A DNA stretch of 64,000 nucleotides from Aeromonas tecta. Its GTDB lineage: Bacteria; Pseudomonadota; Gammaproteobacteria; Enterobacterales; Aeromonadaceae. The notes under the pieces are model-generated. The model searched no databases. It had not been told where the DNA came from and worked only from the letters and a program-made list of their open reading frames with translations. The stretch spans positions 186,001 through 250,000 of the forward strand of contig NZ_CDCA01000028.1 in NCBI RefSeq assembly GCF_000820185.1, given 5' to 3'. Below are positions 55,034 to 63,730 of the stretch, one piece after another (position 1 is the stretch's first letter; each line of letters opens with the position of its first letter). The position numbers were made by a program, and so were the translations under genes.

Positions 55034-55945
55034 ATGCAACATCTTCTGAAAGACAGTGATTTAAGCAAGGCCCAGATCGAGGCGCTGATCGCCCTCGGCA
55101 AATCGGTCAAGGCCGCTCCGAAAAAGTACGGCCAGGCACTGGCGGGCAAGAGCGTGGTCACCCTGTTCGAGAAACCTTCCCTGCGCACCCGGGTCACCTT
55201 CGACATCGGCATCGCAAGGCTCGGCGGTCACAGCGTCTATCTGGATCAGCAGAACGGCGCGCTGGGCAAGCGCGAATCGGTGCAGGATTTCGCTGCTAAC
55301 CTGTCGCGCTGGTGTGACGCCATCGTCGCGCGGGTGTTCGATCACCAGACGCTGGTGGGCCTGGCCGAGCACGGCACTGTGCCTGTGGTGAACAGCCTGT
55401 GCAACCTTTACCACCCCTGTCAGGGGCTGGCCGACTTTATGACCATCGCCGAACACTATGACGATCTCTCCAAGGTGAAGCTCGCCTACCTCGGTGATGG
55501 TAACAACGTCAGCCACTCCCTGCTGCTGCTGGGGGCGACCCTTGGCACCGATGTGACCCTGGTCTGCCCCAAGGGTCATGGCCCGGACACCCAGATCTTC
55601 CTGCAGGCCCAGGCGCTGGCGGCGAACTCTGGCGCCACCATTCACATCAGCGATGACGTGAGCGCCATCGAAGGCTTCGACGTGGTTTATACCGATACCT
55701 GGGTCTCCATGGGTGACAACACGCCAATGGAGCAGGTAAAAGATATCTTTATGCCTTATCAGATCAACCAGGCCCTGCTCGAGCGCACCGGCATCCAGCA
55801 CGTGCTGCACTGTCAGCCGGCGCACCGGGAACTGGAGATCACCTCGGGGGTCATGGACGGCCCAGCCTCCCTCATCATGGATGAGGCAGAAAACCGGATG
55901 CATATCCAGAATGCCGTGTTGCTGACCCTGCTCGGGCACAAATGA
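55034..55945 (+). CDS. argF: Ornithine carbamoyltransferase
   Basis: Forms citrulline from ornithine and carbamoyl phosphate. The ATG at 55034 (303 aa, MQHLLKDSDLSKAQIEAL) follows AAAAGGA. The carbamoyl-phosphate site appears as FEKPSLRTRVTFDIG, the HPCQ loop as NLYHPCQGLADF, and the ornithine loop as DTWVSMGDN. The usual HCLPxHR motif reads HCQPAHRELEI here, a Leu-to-Gln change next to the active-site Cys. The rest of the family pattern is intact. It is the third gene of argCBFGH. Confidence 0.94.
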   Translation: MQHLLKDSDLSKAQIEALIALGKSVKAAPKKYGQALAGKSVVTLFEKPSLRTRVTFDIGIARLGGHSVYLDQQNGALGKRESVQDFAANLSRWCDAIVARVFDHQTLVGLAEHGTVPVVNSLCNLYHPCQGLADFMTIAEHYDDLSKVKLAYLGDGNNVSHSLLLLGATLGTDVTLVCPKGHGPDTQIFLQAQALAANSGATIHISDDVSAIEGFDVVYTDTWVSMGDNTPMEQVKDIFMPYQINQALLERTGIQHVLHCQPAHRELEITSGVMDGPASLIMDEAENRMHIQNAVLLTLLGHK

Positions 55946-56000
55946 CGCGGCTCCCGACCCTGAATAAAACACCTTATCGAATCATCATGGAGAGAAGTAA

Positions 56001-57236
56001 ATGAGCGGAATCAACAAGATCGTATTGGCATACTCGGGCGGACTGGATACCTCGGCCATCATTCCCTGGCTGAAAGAGAACTATGACGCGGAAATCATCG
56101 CCTTCGTCGCCGACGTCGGTCAGGAGCGTGACGATCTGGACGGGATCGAGCAAAAAGCCATCGCCTCCGGCGCCACCAAGTGCATCGTCAAGGATCTGCG
56201 CGAAGAGTTCGTCAAAGAGTACGTCTACCCGACCCTGAAGACCGGCGCCGTCTACGAAGGCACCTATCTGCTGGGCACCTCCATGGCGCGTCCGATCATC
56301 GCCAAGGCGATGGTGGAAGCGGCCCTGGCAGAAGGCGCCGATGCCATCTCCCACGGTTGCACCGGCAAGGGCAACGATCAGGTGCGTTTCGAAGGGGCCG
56401 TGGCCGCCCTGGCGCCACAGCTGAAGGTGATCGCCCCCTGGCGTCTGTGGGACATGCGCTCCCGTGAGGATCTGCTGGCCTATCTGGAAGCCCGCGACAT
56501 CCCCTGCAAGGCGACCCTGAAGAAGATCTACAGCCGCGATGCCAACGCCTGGCACATCTCCACCGAGGGTGGCGAGCTGGAGAGCACCTGGAACGAGCCG
56601 TCCGAAGCGGTCTGGCAGTGGACTGTGTCCGCCGAGCAGGCACCGAACGAGCCGGAATACGTCAAGCTGACCGTGGCCCAGGGCGAAGTCGTCGCCGTGG
56701 ACGACCAGCCGCTGACCCCGCACCAGATCCTGACCACCCTGAACGAGCGTGCCGGCAAGCACGGCGTCGGCCGTATCGACATCACCGAGAACCGCATGGT
56801 GGGCATGAAGTCCCGTGGCTGCTACGAGACCCCGGGTGGCACCGTCATGGTCGCCGCGCTACGCGCCGTGGAAGAGCTGGTGCTGGACAGACCGACCCGC
56901 GCCTGGCGCGAGAAGCTGGGTGCCGAGTTTTCTCACCTGGTCTATGACGGTCGCTGGTTCACCCCGCTGTGCAAGGCCATTGTCGCCTCCGCCAACGCCA
57001 TCGCCGAGGATCTCGACGGTGAAGTGGTACTGAAGATGTACAAGGGTCAGGTCACCGCGGTACAGAAGAAGTCGCCAAACAGCCTCTACTCCGAAGACTT
57101 CGCCACCTTCGGCGCCGACGAGGTGTACGACCAGAGCCACGCCGAAGGCTTTATCCGTCTCTACACCCTGGCCAGCCGCATCCGCGCCATGAAAGAGCAG
57201 CAGCAAGCCATCGGTGGCGATCACACCCACGGTTGA
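56001..57236 (+). CDS. argG: Argininosuccinate synthase
   Basis: ATP-dependent ligation of citrulline and aspartate. The 411-aa protein starts [20 protein letters not shown] with the N-type ATP pyrophosphatase P-loop (SGGLDTS). It also has [34 protein letters not shown] and [15 protein letters not shown] segment [15 protein letters not shown]. It lies 55 bp after argF. A 514-bp repeat-bearing gap separates it from argH. Confidence 0.96.
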   Translation: MSGINKIVLAYSGGLDTSAIIPWLKENYDAEIIAFVADVGQERDDLDGIEQKAIASGATKCIVKDLREEFVKEYVYPTLKTGAVYEGTYLLGTSMARPIIAKAMVEAALAEGADAISHGCTGKGNDQVRFEGAVAALAPQLKVIAPWRLWDMRSREDLLAYLEARDIPCKATLKKIYSRDANAWHISTEGGELESTWNEPSEAVWQWTVSAEQAPNEPEYVKLTVAQGEVVAVDDQPLTPHQILTTLNERAGKHGVGRIDITENRMVGMKSRGCYETPGGTVMVAALRAVEELVLDRPTRAWREKLGAEFSHLVYDGRWFTPLCKAIVASANAIAEDLDGEVVLKMYKGQVTAVQKKSPNSLYSEDFATFGADEVYDQSHAEGFIRLYTLASRIRAMKEQQQAIGGDHTHG

Positions 57237-57750
57237 TGCGCTGGTTTGCCCCGCTAACACCGGTGAGGGGGCTTGGCCCCCTCATCCATAACTGACGGCT
57301 TGGTTCCCTCATCGATACGTGGGGGAGGGATAACCGATGAGCTGTGACAAGAGCGGCAGCACCCTGGCCGCTTCTGTGAGATAACAGGGCCGGTTTGAAT
57401 AAGATGCTGAAATATTTATCTCCCTTCTCCCCTCGTGGGAGAAGGGTTGGGGATGAGGGGGAGGTCATTGGCCATTCCCCTCACCCTAGCCCTCTCCCAG
57501 AGGGAGAGGGAACCGATCGAGGTTAGCTGTGGTGGAGGTGGCTGCTCATCTTTTGTGGGCAGATTAACCACGATTTATCCGTCGTTCACCCTTTGCTCCC
57601 TTCTCCCCTCGCGGGAGAAGGGTTGGGGATGAGGGGCGGTAACTGTAACCGCATCGATCACCAGCGCACTGTTATGCAGAAAAATACAGGGCAAGATTTC
57701 ACGCTCGGCAGGCGCAAGGCGCCGCCGGCAACGCATTCAAGGAGAGCAGT
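57237..57750. repeat. argG-argH spacer with three copies of an interspersed repeat
   Basis: No real gene. Three copies of a short inverted-repeat element occur: A (plus, 57419-57462), B (minus, 57477-57511) and C (plus, 57595-57638). A and C share CTCCCTTCTCCCCTCG, then GGGAGAAGGGTTGGGGATGA. B reads as the reverse with TCCCTCTCCC/GGGAGAGGG. A and B face each other and can pair. Short open frames here give the low-complexity peptides typical of this repeat family and are not counted as genes. Confidence 0.88.
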
Positions 57751-59136
57751 ATGGCACTTTGGGGTGGACGCTTCAGTCAGGGCGCAGACAGCAGATTCAA
57801 GCAATTCAACGACTCCCTGCGCTTCGATTACCGCCTGGCGGAGCAGGACATTCAGGGCTCCATGGCCTGGGCCCGTGCCCTGGTCAAGGTCGGCGTATTG
57901 ACCAGTGACGAGCAGGCACAGTTGCAACAGGCGATGGAGGTGCTGCTGATCTGCGTGCAGCAGGATCCCCAGCAGATCCTGAGCTCGGACGCCGAAGACA
58001 TCCACTCCTGGGTTGAGGGCAAGTTGATCGACGCCGTGGGAACGCTCGGCAAGAAGCTGCACACCGGACGTTCGCGCAACGATCAGGTCGCTACCGACTT
58101 GAAGCTCTGGTGCAAGGCCCAAGGGGAGCTGCTGCTCGGCTCCATCACAGGCCTGCAGCAGGGGCTGGTGGCGTCGGCCCGTGCCAATCAGGCCGCGGTG
58201 CTGCCCGGTTACACCCACTTGCAGCGCGCCCAACCGGTCACCTACGCCCACTGGGCGCTGGCCTATGTGGAGATGCTGGAGCGGGATCACTCCCGCCTGC
58301 AGGATGCGCTCAAGCGCCTCGACACCAGCCCGCTGGGTTGCGGCGCCCTGGCGGGTACCGCCTACGCCATCGACCGTGAGGCGCTGGCGCTGGACATGGG
58401 CTTTGGCGGCGCGACCCGCAACAGCCTGGATTCGGTGTCGGACCGGGATCACGTGGTGGAGCTGATGCACGTGGCGTCTCTCTCCATGGCGCACCTGTCC
58501 CGTTTCGCCGAGGATCTTATCTTCTACAACACCGGCGAGGCGGGCTTCGTCGAGCTGTCCGATGCGGTCACCTCCGGCTCCTCCCTGATGCCCCAGAAGA
58601 AGAACCCGGATGCGCTGGAGCTCATTCGTGGCAAGACCGGCCGGGTGGTCGGCGCCCAGATGGGCATGCTGATGAGCCTCAAGGCGCTGCCGCTGGCCTA
58701 CAACAAGGACATGCAGGAAGACAAGGAAGGGCTGTTCGATGCCCTGGACACCTGGCACGACTGCCTCGATATGGCGGCGCTGGTGCTGATCGACTTGAAG
58801 GTGAACGGTGAGCGCACCAAGGCCGCGGCTCAGGGCGGCTACGCCAATGCCACCGAGCTGGCGGACTATCTCGTCGCCAAGGGCATCCCCTTCCGTGAGG
58901 CGCACCATATCGTCGGCGAGACTGTGGTCTATGCGATCGGCGTGAAGAAGCCGCTGGAGGGTCTGTCTCTGCCCGAGTTCCAGCGCTTCAGCCCGGTGGT
59001 GGGCGAGGATGTCTATCCGAACCTGGAGCTGGAGGCGACCCTGGCCAAGCGGGTCGCCAAGGGCGGCGTCGCCCGCGAGCAGATCGAAGGTGCACTGGTC
59101 GCCGCAGAAGCCTGGCTGGCCAAGCGCGCTGGCTGA
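57751..59136 (+). CDS. argH: Argininosuccinate lyase
   Basis: Splits argininosuccinate into arginine and fumarate, last step of the pathway. The 461-aa protein has [37 protein letters not shown], the fumarase/aspartase superfamily loop [17 protein letters not shown] with the catalytic Ser, and [16 protein letters not shown]. It may be transcribed from argC or have its own promoter in the 514-bp gap upstream. The ATG follows AAGGAGAG by about 8 nt. A terminator follows. Confidence 0.96.
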   Translation: MALWGGRFSQGADSRFKQFNDSLRFDYRLAEQDIQGSMAWARALVKVGVLTSDEQAQLQQAMEVLLICVQQDPQQILSSDAEDIHSWVEGKLIDAVGTLGKKLHTGRSRNDQVATDLKLWCKAQGELLLGSITGLQQGLVASARANQAAVLPGYTHLQRAQPVTYAHWALAYVEMLERDHSRLQDALKRLDTSPLGCGALAGTAYAIDREALALDMGFGGATRNSLDSVSDRDHVVELMHVASLSMAHLSRFAEDLIFYNTGEAGFVELSDAVTSGSSLMPQKKNPDALELIRGKTGRVVGAQMGMLMSLKALPLAYNKDMQEDKEGLFDALDTWHDCLDMAALVLIDLKVNGERTKAAAQGGYANATELADYLVAKGIPFREAHHIVGETVVYAIGVKKPLEGLSLPEFQRFSPVVGEDVYPNLELEATLAKRVAKGGVAREQIEGALVAAEAWLAKRAG

Positions 59137-59161
59137 TAGATAGCAGTTCGAGCGAATCAAC

Positions 59162-59190
59162 AACGGCAACCCTATGGTTGCCGTTTTATT
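59162..59190 (+). terminator. Terminator of argH
   Basis: AACGGCAACC (59162-59171) pairs with GGTTGCCGTT (59176-59185), loop CTAT, followed by TTATT. Confidence 0.88.
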
Positions 59191-59274
59191 GTCTTGGGGG
59201 TCCTTCTCCTGCCAAGATGGAAGGCCCTGTCGCACAGGGTGATCCGGATCTAGTCGCAAAAGGAAATTTGCCAT

Positions 59275-59802
59275 ATGAAAGTGCTGATATTGCCAGGGAT
59301 AGGAAACTCGGGGCCAGATCATTGGCAGAGCCATTGGGAGCGAACCAACGGTGGCTATAGCCGGGTTGAACAGCTGGATTGGGACAGCCCGGCGTGCAGC
59401 GACTGGGTTGCGTCGCTCGAGGCCAGCGTCAAGCACCATGGCGAGGAGACGATCCTGGTCGCTCATAGCCTGGCGTGCCTGCTGGTCGCCCACTGGGCGG
59501 CGCGCACCGAATTGACGATCAAGGCCGCCTTGCTGGTGGCGGTGCCCGACCCTCAGGGCCCGGTATTTCCGACCCAGGCAACGGGGTTCGCGCCCTTGCC
59601 CATGGCGAGCCTGCCATTCAAATCCATATTGATTGCCAGCGCCGATGACCCCTATGGTGACATCGCTCACTCGGCGCTATGTGCGGCCAGCTGGGGCAGC
59701 ACTTTGGTGAACATCGGCGAGGCGGGCCACATCAATGGCGCCAGCGGCCTGGGCGCCTGGCCGGCAGGCTATCAATGGCTGCAAGAGTTGGCCATGGCCT
59801 GA
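59275..59802 (+). CDS. RBBP9/YdeN-family alpha/beta hydrolase
   Basis: Small serine hydrolase (175 aa) with family pattern LILPGIGNSGPDHWQSHWER, the nucleophile in LVAHSLACLLVAHWA (Ser of HSLA), the acid in IASADDPYGD and His in GEAGHINGASGLG. The substrate is unknown. The ATG at 59275 lies 9 nt after AGGAAA. It precedes the PaiB-like gene by 84 bp on the same strand, possibly as one unit. Confidence 0.88.
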   Translation: MKVLILPGIGNSGPDHWQSHWERTNGGYSRVEQLDWDSPACSDWVASLEASVKHHGEETILVAHSLACLLVAHWAARTELTIKAALLVAVPDPQGPVFPTQATGFAPLPMASLPFKSILIASADDPYGDIAHSALCAASWGSTLVNIGEAGHINGASGLGAWPAGYQWLQELAMA

Positions 59803-59886
59803 TGGCCCTGGATTGAATCTCTGTGCTCGCCAAGGCGAGTTCTTCCCGAACGGAACGCGAGTTTTGCCGTCGTCCAAGGAGTCGTT

Positions 59887-60516
59887 ATGTATCTGCCAAC
59901 CCATTTTGCCGTCACCGATCCCGAGGCGCTGCATGCGCTGATGCGGGCCTATCCGCTGGGCACCCTGGTGACTCATGGGGAAGGGGGACTGGATGCCAAC
60001 CACCTGCCATTCGAGTTCGATGCAGGGGAAGGGGAGCGGGGAATCCTACGCGCCCATGTGGCGCGCAACAACCCGCTCTGGCAAGAGGTGATGGACGGGC
60101 AGGAGGTGCTGGTTGTCTTCAAGGCCGCCGACGGCTATGTCTCCCCGAACTGGTATCCGAGCAAGCAGGAGCATCACAAACAGGTGCCGACCTGGAACTA
60201 CGCCGTGGTGCACGCCCATGGCCGCATCCGGGTGCGCGACGATGCCCGCTTCGTGCGCCGCCTGCTGGCGAGCCTGACCCGGGTTCATGAGGCGGCCGAG
60301 CCCAAACCCTGGAAGATGGCGGACGCGCCGCGAGACTATCTCGAGGCCATGGTAGCGGCGGTGGTCGGCATCGAGATCGAGATAAGCGAGCTGGTGGGCA
60401 AGTTCAAGCTGAGCCAGAACAAGGAGGCGGCGGATCGGCAGGGAGTCGTCGATGCCCTGCAGGAAAGGGATCAGGCAGCGCTGGCAGAATCGATGCAGCG
60501 CCGACCCTCTCAATAG
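59887..60516 (+). CDS. PaiB-family FMN-binding protein
   Basis: Split-barrel flavin-binding protein of 209 aa, matching PaiB: MYLPTHFAVTDPEALHALM, LGTLVTHGEGGLDANHLPFE, GYVSPNWYPSKQ, VPTWNYAVVHAHGRIRV and GIEIEISELVGKFKLSQNK. Bacillus PaiB was described as a repressor of sporulation and protease genes, but most members are plain flavin or heme-binding proteins, so regulation is not assumed. It follows the small hydrolase on the same strand. Confidence 0.88.
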   Translation: MYLPTHFAVTDPEALHALMRAYPLGTLVTHGEGGLDANHLPFEFDAGEGERGILRAHVARNNPLWQEVMDGQEVLVVFKAADGYVSPNWYPSKQEHHKQVPTWNYAVVHAHGRIRVRDDARFVRRLLASLTRVHEAAEPKPWKMADAPRDYLEAMVAAVVGIEIEISELVGKFKLSQNKEAADRQGVVDALQERDQAALAESMQRRPSQ

Positions 60517-60627
60517 AGGTAGTGATAATCACTGCCTTTCATCGTATGGTGAAATATTAGGCTGTTAAATCACATAAAATAAGTGTGTTACACTGCCTGT
60601 TGGCGGCGTGTCGTCAGCCTCTGGGGC

Positions 60628-60840
60628 TTATAGATCCTTGAATGGCCGCCGCTTTTCCTCTTCGATAACAATGGCTTCCAGGTTGGCGACCCGCCCCTGC
60701 AGTTCCTTGATGATCATGTCCTGCTTGCCGAGGCGATCCGTGATGCGAGCATCCCCCAGCCGATAGCGGGCGCGCTTGCCGAGATAGCCGAACAGCACAC
60801 TGATAAAGACGATCAGGACTATGCCTGCCCACATGGTCAT
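60628..60840 (-). CDS. Small membrane protein with C-terminal coiled coil, PspB-like layout
   Basis: A 70-residue protein from the ATG at 60840, 6 nt after AAGGAG. One N-terminal membrane segment (WAGIVLIVFISVLFGYLG) is followed by a basic stretch (KRARYRLGD) and a heptad-rich helix (IIKELQGRVANLEAIVIEEE). The layout is like phage-shock protein B, including an LE.I near the end, but sequence similarity is too weak to name it and no pspA/C is nearby. Function is unknown. It is transcribed alone. Confidence 0.65.
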   Translation of the reverse strand: MTMWAGIVLIVFISVLFGYLGKRARYRLGDARITDRLGKQDMIIKELQGRVANLEAIVIEEEKRRPFKDL

Positions 60841-61006
60841 GGGTGACTCCTTGCCAGCAAGAGGCGACAACCCGCCTCACAGACCTTTCTTGTCTCACAG
60901 CCGGCGGTTGGCGGCAATGCCCGGCGGGGAGAACGCTGGCTCCCAATCCTGCGCCTGCCTGCCATCCGCCTGGCTCACCGCCCCGCTGCAGGCTCATCGA
61001 GAGGGG

Positions 61007-61348
61007 TCAGGCCCCTTGCCAGAGCGGCCTGCCGACCCAGAGTCCCCACAGGGTCAGGTGCAGCAGCACGATAAACCAGAACACCAGCCGGTAACTGCCC
61101 TTCTGGGTCTTGTGGCGCAGCCAGTGGCGGGCGATCAGCGCCCCGGGCCAGCCGCCGAGCAGCTCCAGCAGATGCAGGCGAGCTTCCGGCACGCGCCAAC
61201 CGCCGCGCACGGCCTGACGCTTGTCATGGGCGTAGGCCAGCGCCGTCAGCAGGCTCATGGTGGTGATCAGAGCCAGCGGCCACCAGTTGGCATCCACCAT
61301 GCCGAGCCAGCCGCCCCACAGCAGGGGCAACAGGGCGAGCCAGATCAT
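61007..61348 (-). CDS. DUF1294 membrane protein
   Basis: Membrane protein of 113 aa. The DUF1294 signature is clear: ALAYAHDKRQAVRGGWRVPE, LHLLELLGGWPGALIARHWL and RHKTQKGSYRLVFW. Four hydrophobic segments are predicted. Many relatives carry an N-terminal cold-shock domain; this one does not. Its start overlaps the stop of the hexapeptide acetyltransferase gene upstream, so the two are co-translated. Function is unknown. Confidence 0.85.
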   Translation of the reverse strand: MIWLALLPLLWGGWLGMVDANWWPLALITTMSLLTALAYAHDKRQAVRGGWRVPEARLHLLELLGGWPGALIARHWLRHKTQKGSYRLVFWFIVLLHLTLWGLWVGRPLWQGA

Positions 61349-61932
61349 GATGTCAGTTCCAGATCCCGCGGCTCGTCCGGACTCAGGGTGCGGATGATTC
61401 TGGCCGGGTTGCCGACGGCCAGCGAATCGGCCGGGATGTCGCGGGTGACCACGGCGCCGGCCCCTATGATGGATCTTGGCCCTATGGTGACGCCGGGGCA
61501 GATGATGGCGCCGCCACCTATCCAGCAGTCATCGCCGATCTGCACCGGCTTGTTGTAGGCGGTCCAGTTGCGGCGTTCCAGGTGGTTCAGGCTGTGGGTG
61601 GCGGTGTAGATCTGCACGTTCGGGGCCAGCAGCACATTGTTGCCGATGTGCACCTCACCCACGTCGAGTATGGTGACGTTGAAGTTGAAGAAGGTCTTCT
61701 CGCCGATGTGGATGTTGCGACCGAATTCGCAGATGAAGGGGGAGCTTATCCAGCAAGAGTCCGGGCAGTGGCCGAACAGCTCGCCACACAGGCGCTGGCG
61801 CGTCTCGTGATCCCCCGCCGCAGTGGCGTTGAGGGTCGCCAGCAGGGCCTGGCCGCGGATGCGGTCGTTGGCTATCTCCTCGGTCTGGGTGAGGGGGCCA
61901 CCCGCCAGAATGTCGTCCCAATCACTCGCCAT
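61345..61932 (-). CDS. Hexapeptide-repeat O-acetyltransferase (Maa/LacA-like)
   Basis: Cytosolic acetyl-CoA-dependent sugar O-acetyltransferase of 195 aa. An N-terminal maltose acetyltransferase helix region precedes a left-handed beta-helix. Its motifs are SSPFICEFGRNIHIGEKTFF, FNVTILDVGEVHIGNNVLLA, the catalytic His in YTATHSLNHLERRN, and IGDDCWIGGGAIICPGVTIG, GNPARIIR. The acceptor (maltose, galactosides or another sugar) cannot be told by eye. It overlaps the DUF1294 gene by 4 bp. Confidence 0.9.
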   Translation of the reverse strand: MASDWDDILAGGPLTQTEEIANDRIRGQALLATLNATAAGDHETRQRLCGELFGHCPDSCWISSPFICEFGRNIHIGEKTFFNFNVTILDVGEVHIGNNVLLAPNVQIYTATHSLNHLERRNWTAYNKPVQIGDDCWIGGGAIICPGVTIGPRSIIGAGAVVTRDIPADSLAVGNPARIIRTLSPDEPRDLELTS

Positions 61933-62024
61933 GCTCTCATCTCCTCATGTGCCAAGAGGCGCCAGTATACGCAACTTGTCAGTAGGCGTCAGGAGGCTCT
62001 CATCTGAGACTGATGATCCCCGTC

Positions 62025-62059
62025 AATAAAAAAGGCGTCACCCCAGTCGGGGGACGCCT
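62025..62059 (-). terminator. Terminator of the amino-acid ABC transporter operon
   Basis: Minus strand: AGGCGTC...GACGCCT stem (62059-62033) with an inner CCCC/GGGG pairing and a small loop, followed by TTTTTTATTG. Confidence 0.85.
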
Positions 62060-62135
62060 GCAAAACCAAACCTTGCGGTTTGCGGACCAACGGAACCAAA
62101 GATCACACACTCAGCACTTGCTTGGATGGCGGGGA

Positions 62136-62972
62136 TCAGCCCTGCCACTTGCCTCCTTCCACTATCACGTCGTTGGGATCGGTGTCGGCGCTCAACTTGT
62201 CGCGCACATACTGGTCATACAGCTTGAGCAGGTACTTCTCTTCCCCCAGCTTGGCGAGACGGTCGTTGACCCAGTCACGCAGCTCGATATTGCCCTTCTT
62301 CACCGCCGGGGCGATCGGATCTTCCGAGCCCAGCTTCTGGGGCAGCACGCGGTAGCCCGGATTCTCCTTGGCCCAGCTGAACAGCACCAGGTTGTCCTGG
62401 GCGTAGGCATCGCCGCGGCCCTGGGCCAGCGCCTGCAGGGATTCGGAGTTCTTCTCGAACTTGAGCACCTTCCAGTCCGGGTGGTTGCGGGTCAGCCAAA
62501 TGTCGGCTGTGGTGCCGGTGGTGACGATCAGGGTCTTGTCCGCCAGATCGTCCAGCCCCTTGGCGGCGCTTTTCTCCGGCACCAGCACCTGCACCGCCAC
62601 CCTCAGGTTCGGGTTGGTGAAGTCCACCACCTCGCGCCGCTCCGGGGTCACCGTCATGTTGGCGAGGATCAGATCCACCTTGTCGCTCTGCAGGAAGGGG
62701 ATGCGGCTGGCGGGTTCGACCGCCACGAATTCGATCTTGTTCTCGTCCCCCAGCAGATCCTTGGCGAAGCGGCGGCCAAGATCGGTGTCGAAGCCCACGT
62801 AGCGCCCCTTCTCATCCACAAAGCCGAAGGGGGGCTTGTCGGTGAAGACCCCGACGATGAGCTTGTCGCGCGCCTTGATCTTGTCGAGGGAACCGTCTGC
62901 CGCCTGGGCGGCGCCGCTGGCGATGCCCAGGCCGATGAGGGCACTAAACAGAACCGAAGTGATTTTCTTCAT
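62136..62972 (-). CDS. Polar amino-acid ABC transporter, periplasmic binding protein
   Basis: Family-3 extracellular solute-binding protein, 278 aa. The signal peptide MKKITSVLFSALIGLGIASG runs to a likely cleavage after AQA. The mature part has DKLIVGVFTDKPPFGFVDEK, GFDTDLGRRFAKDLLGDENK, LQSDKVDLILANMTVTPERR and KTLIVTTGTTADIWLTR. The pocket resembles glutamate/aspartate- or glutamine-type binders, but the exact ligand is uncertain. It is the last gene of permease-ATPase-SBP on the minus strand, overlapping the ATPase gene by 4 bp. Confidence 0.9.
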   Translation of the reverse strand: MKKITSVLFSALIGLGIASGAAQAADGSLDKIKARDKLIVGVFTDKPPFGFVDEKGRYVGFDTDLGRRFAKDLLGDENKIEFVAVEPASRIPFLQSDKVDLILANMTVTPERREVVDFTNPNLRVAVQVLVPEKSAAKGLDDLADKTLIVTTGTTADIWLTRNHPDWKVLKFEKNSESLQALAQGRGDAYAQDNLVLFSWAKENPGYRVLPQKLGSEDPIAPAVKKGNIELRDWVNDRLAKLGEEKYLLKLYDQYVRDKLSADTDPNDVIVEGGKWQG

Positions 62973-63730
62973 GCTGACTCCTTTCGTTTGATGACATTTG
63001 TATAAGAAAACTTGGCGAGGAACTGGCGCGCACGCTGGCTCCTGGGGTTATCGAAAAACTGGCGGGGGCTGGCCTGCTCCAGGATGTGGCCCTCCTCCAT
63101 AAAGACGATGCGATCCGCCACCGCCTGGGCGAACGCCAGCTCGTGGGTGACGATGAGCAGGGTCATGCCGCTGCCGGCGAGATCCCGGATCACCTCCAGT
63201 ACCTCCTGCACCATCTCGGGATCCAGCGCGGCGGTGACCTCGTCAAACAGCATCACCTCGGGGTTCATGCACAGGGCCCGCACTATGGCGATGCGCTGCT
63301 GCTGGCCGCCGGAGAGCTCGCGCGGATAGGCGTGGCGTTTCTCCCACAGGCCCACCCGGGTCAGTAACTGTTCTGCCTGCAGCAGGGCCTCGGCCCGTTC
63401 TCTCTTTTGCACCTGAAGAGGCCCGAGCAGCACGTTCTCCAACACCCTCAGGTTCGGGAACAGGTGATAACTCTGGAACACCATGCCGATGCGCTGGCGC
63501 AGTCGCTGCCAGTCGGTAGCGGCATCCAGGGGTTGGCCATCAAAGCGGATCTCGCCGCCCTGAATGGGTTCGAGCCCGTTGAGGGTGCGCAACAGGGTGC
63601 TCTTGCCGCAGCCGCTCGGCCCCAGGATCACGATCACCTCCCCGGCAGCCACGGCGAGGCTGACCTTGTCCAGCACCCGGTTCTGACCGAATTGTTTGCT
63701 GACAGCATTGAGTTCAAGCAGAGGCGTCAT
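62969..63730 (-). CDS. Polar amino-acid ABC transporter ATP-binding protein
   Basis: ATPase of the GlnQ/GltL type, 253 aa. Motifs are Walker A ILGPSGCGKSTLLRTLNGLE, Q-loop MVFQSYHLFPNL, signature LSGGQQQRIAIVRALC, Walker B VMLFDEVTAALDPE and H-loop IVTHELAFA. It overlaps the permease gene upstream and the binding-protein gene downstream by 4 bp each, so all three are probably translated together. Confidence 0.95.
   Translation of the reverse strand: MTPLLELNAVSKQFGQNRVLDKVSLAVAAGEVIVILGPSGCGKSTLLRTLNGLEPIQGGEIRFDGQPLDAATDWQRLRQRIGMVFQSYHLFPNLRVLENVLLGPLQVQKRERAEALLQAEQLLTRVGLWEKRHAYPRELSGGQQQRIAIVRALCMNPEVMLFDEVTAALDPEMVQEVLEVIRDLAGSGMTLLIVTHELAFAQAVADRIVFMEEGHILEQASPRQFFDNPRSQRARQFLAKFSYTNVIKRKESA

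Noticed and set aside
57435..57632. Small protein gene in the argG-argH gap
   Set aside because: The predicted peptide is a translation of the interspersed repeat, a common source of false gene calls. There is no ribosome-binding site.
57658..59670. A 670-codon open frame antisense to argH and beyond
   Set aside because: Opposite a firm argH; low-information sequence and no start context.
60521..60533. AGTGATAATCACT palindrome as a Fur box
   Set aside because: It lacks the full Fur consensus and lies just after the PaiB-like stop rather than at a promoter.
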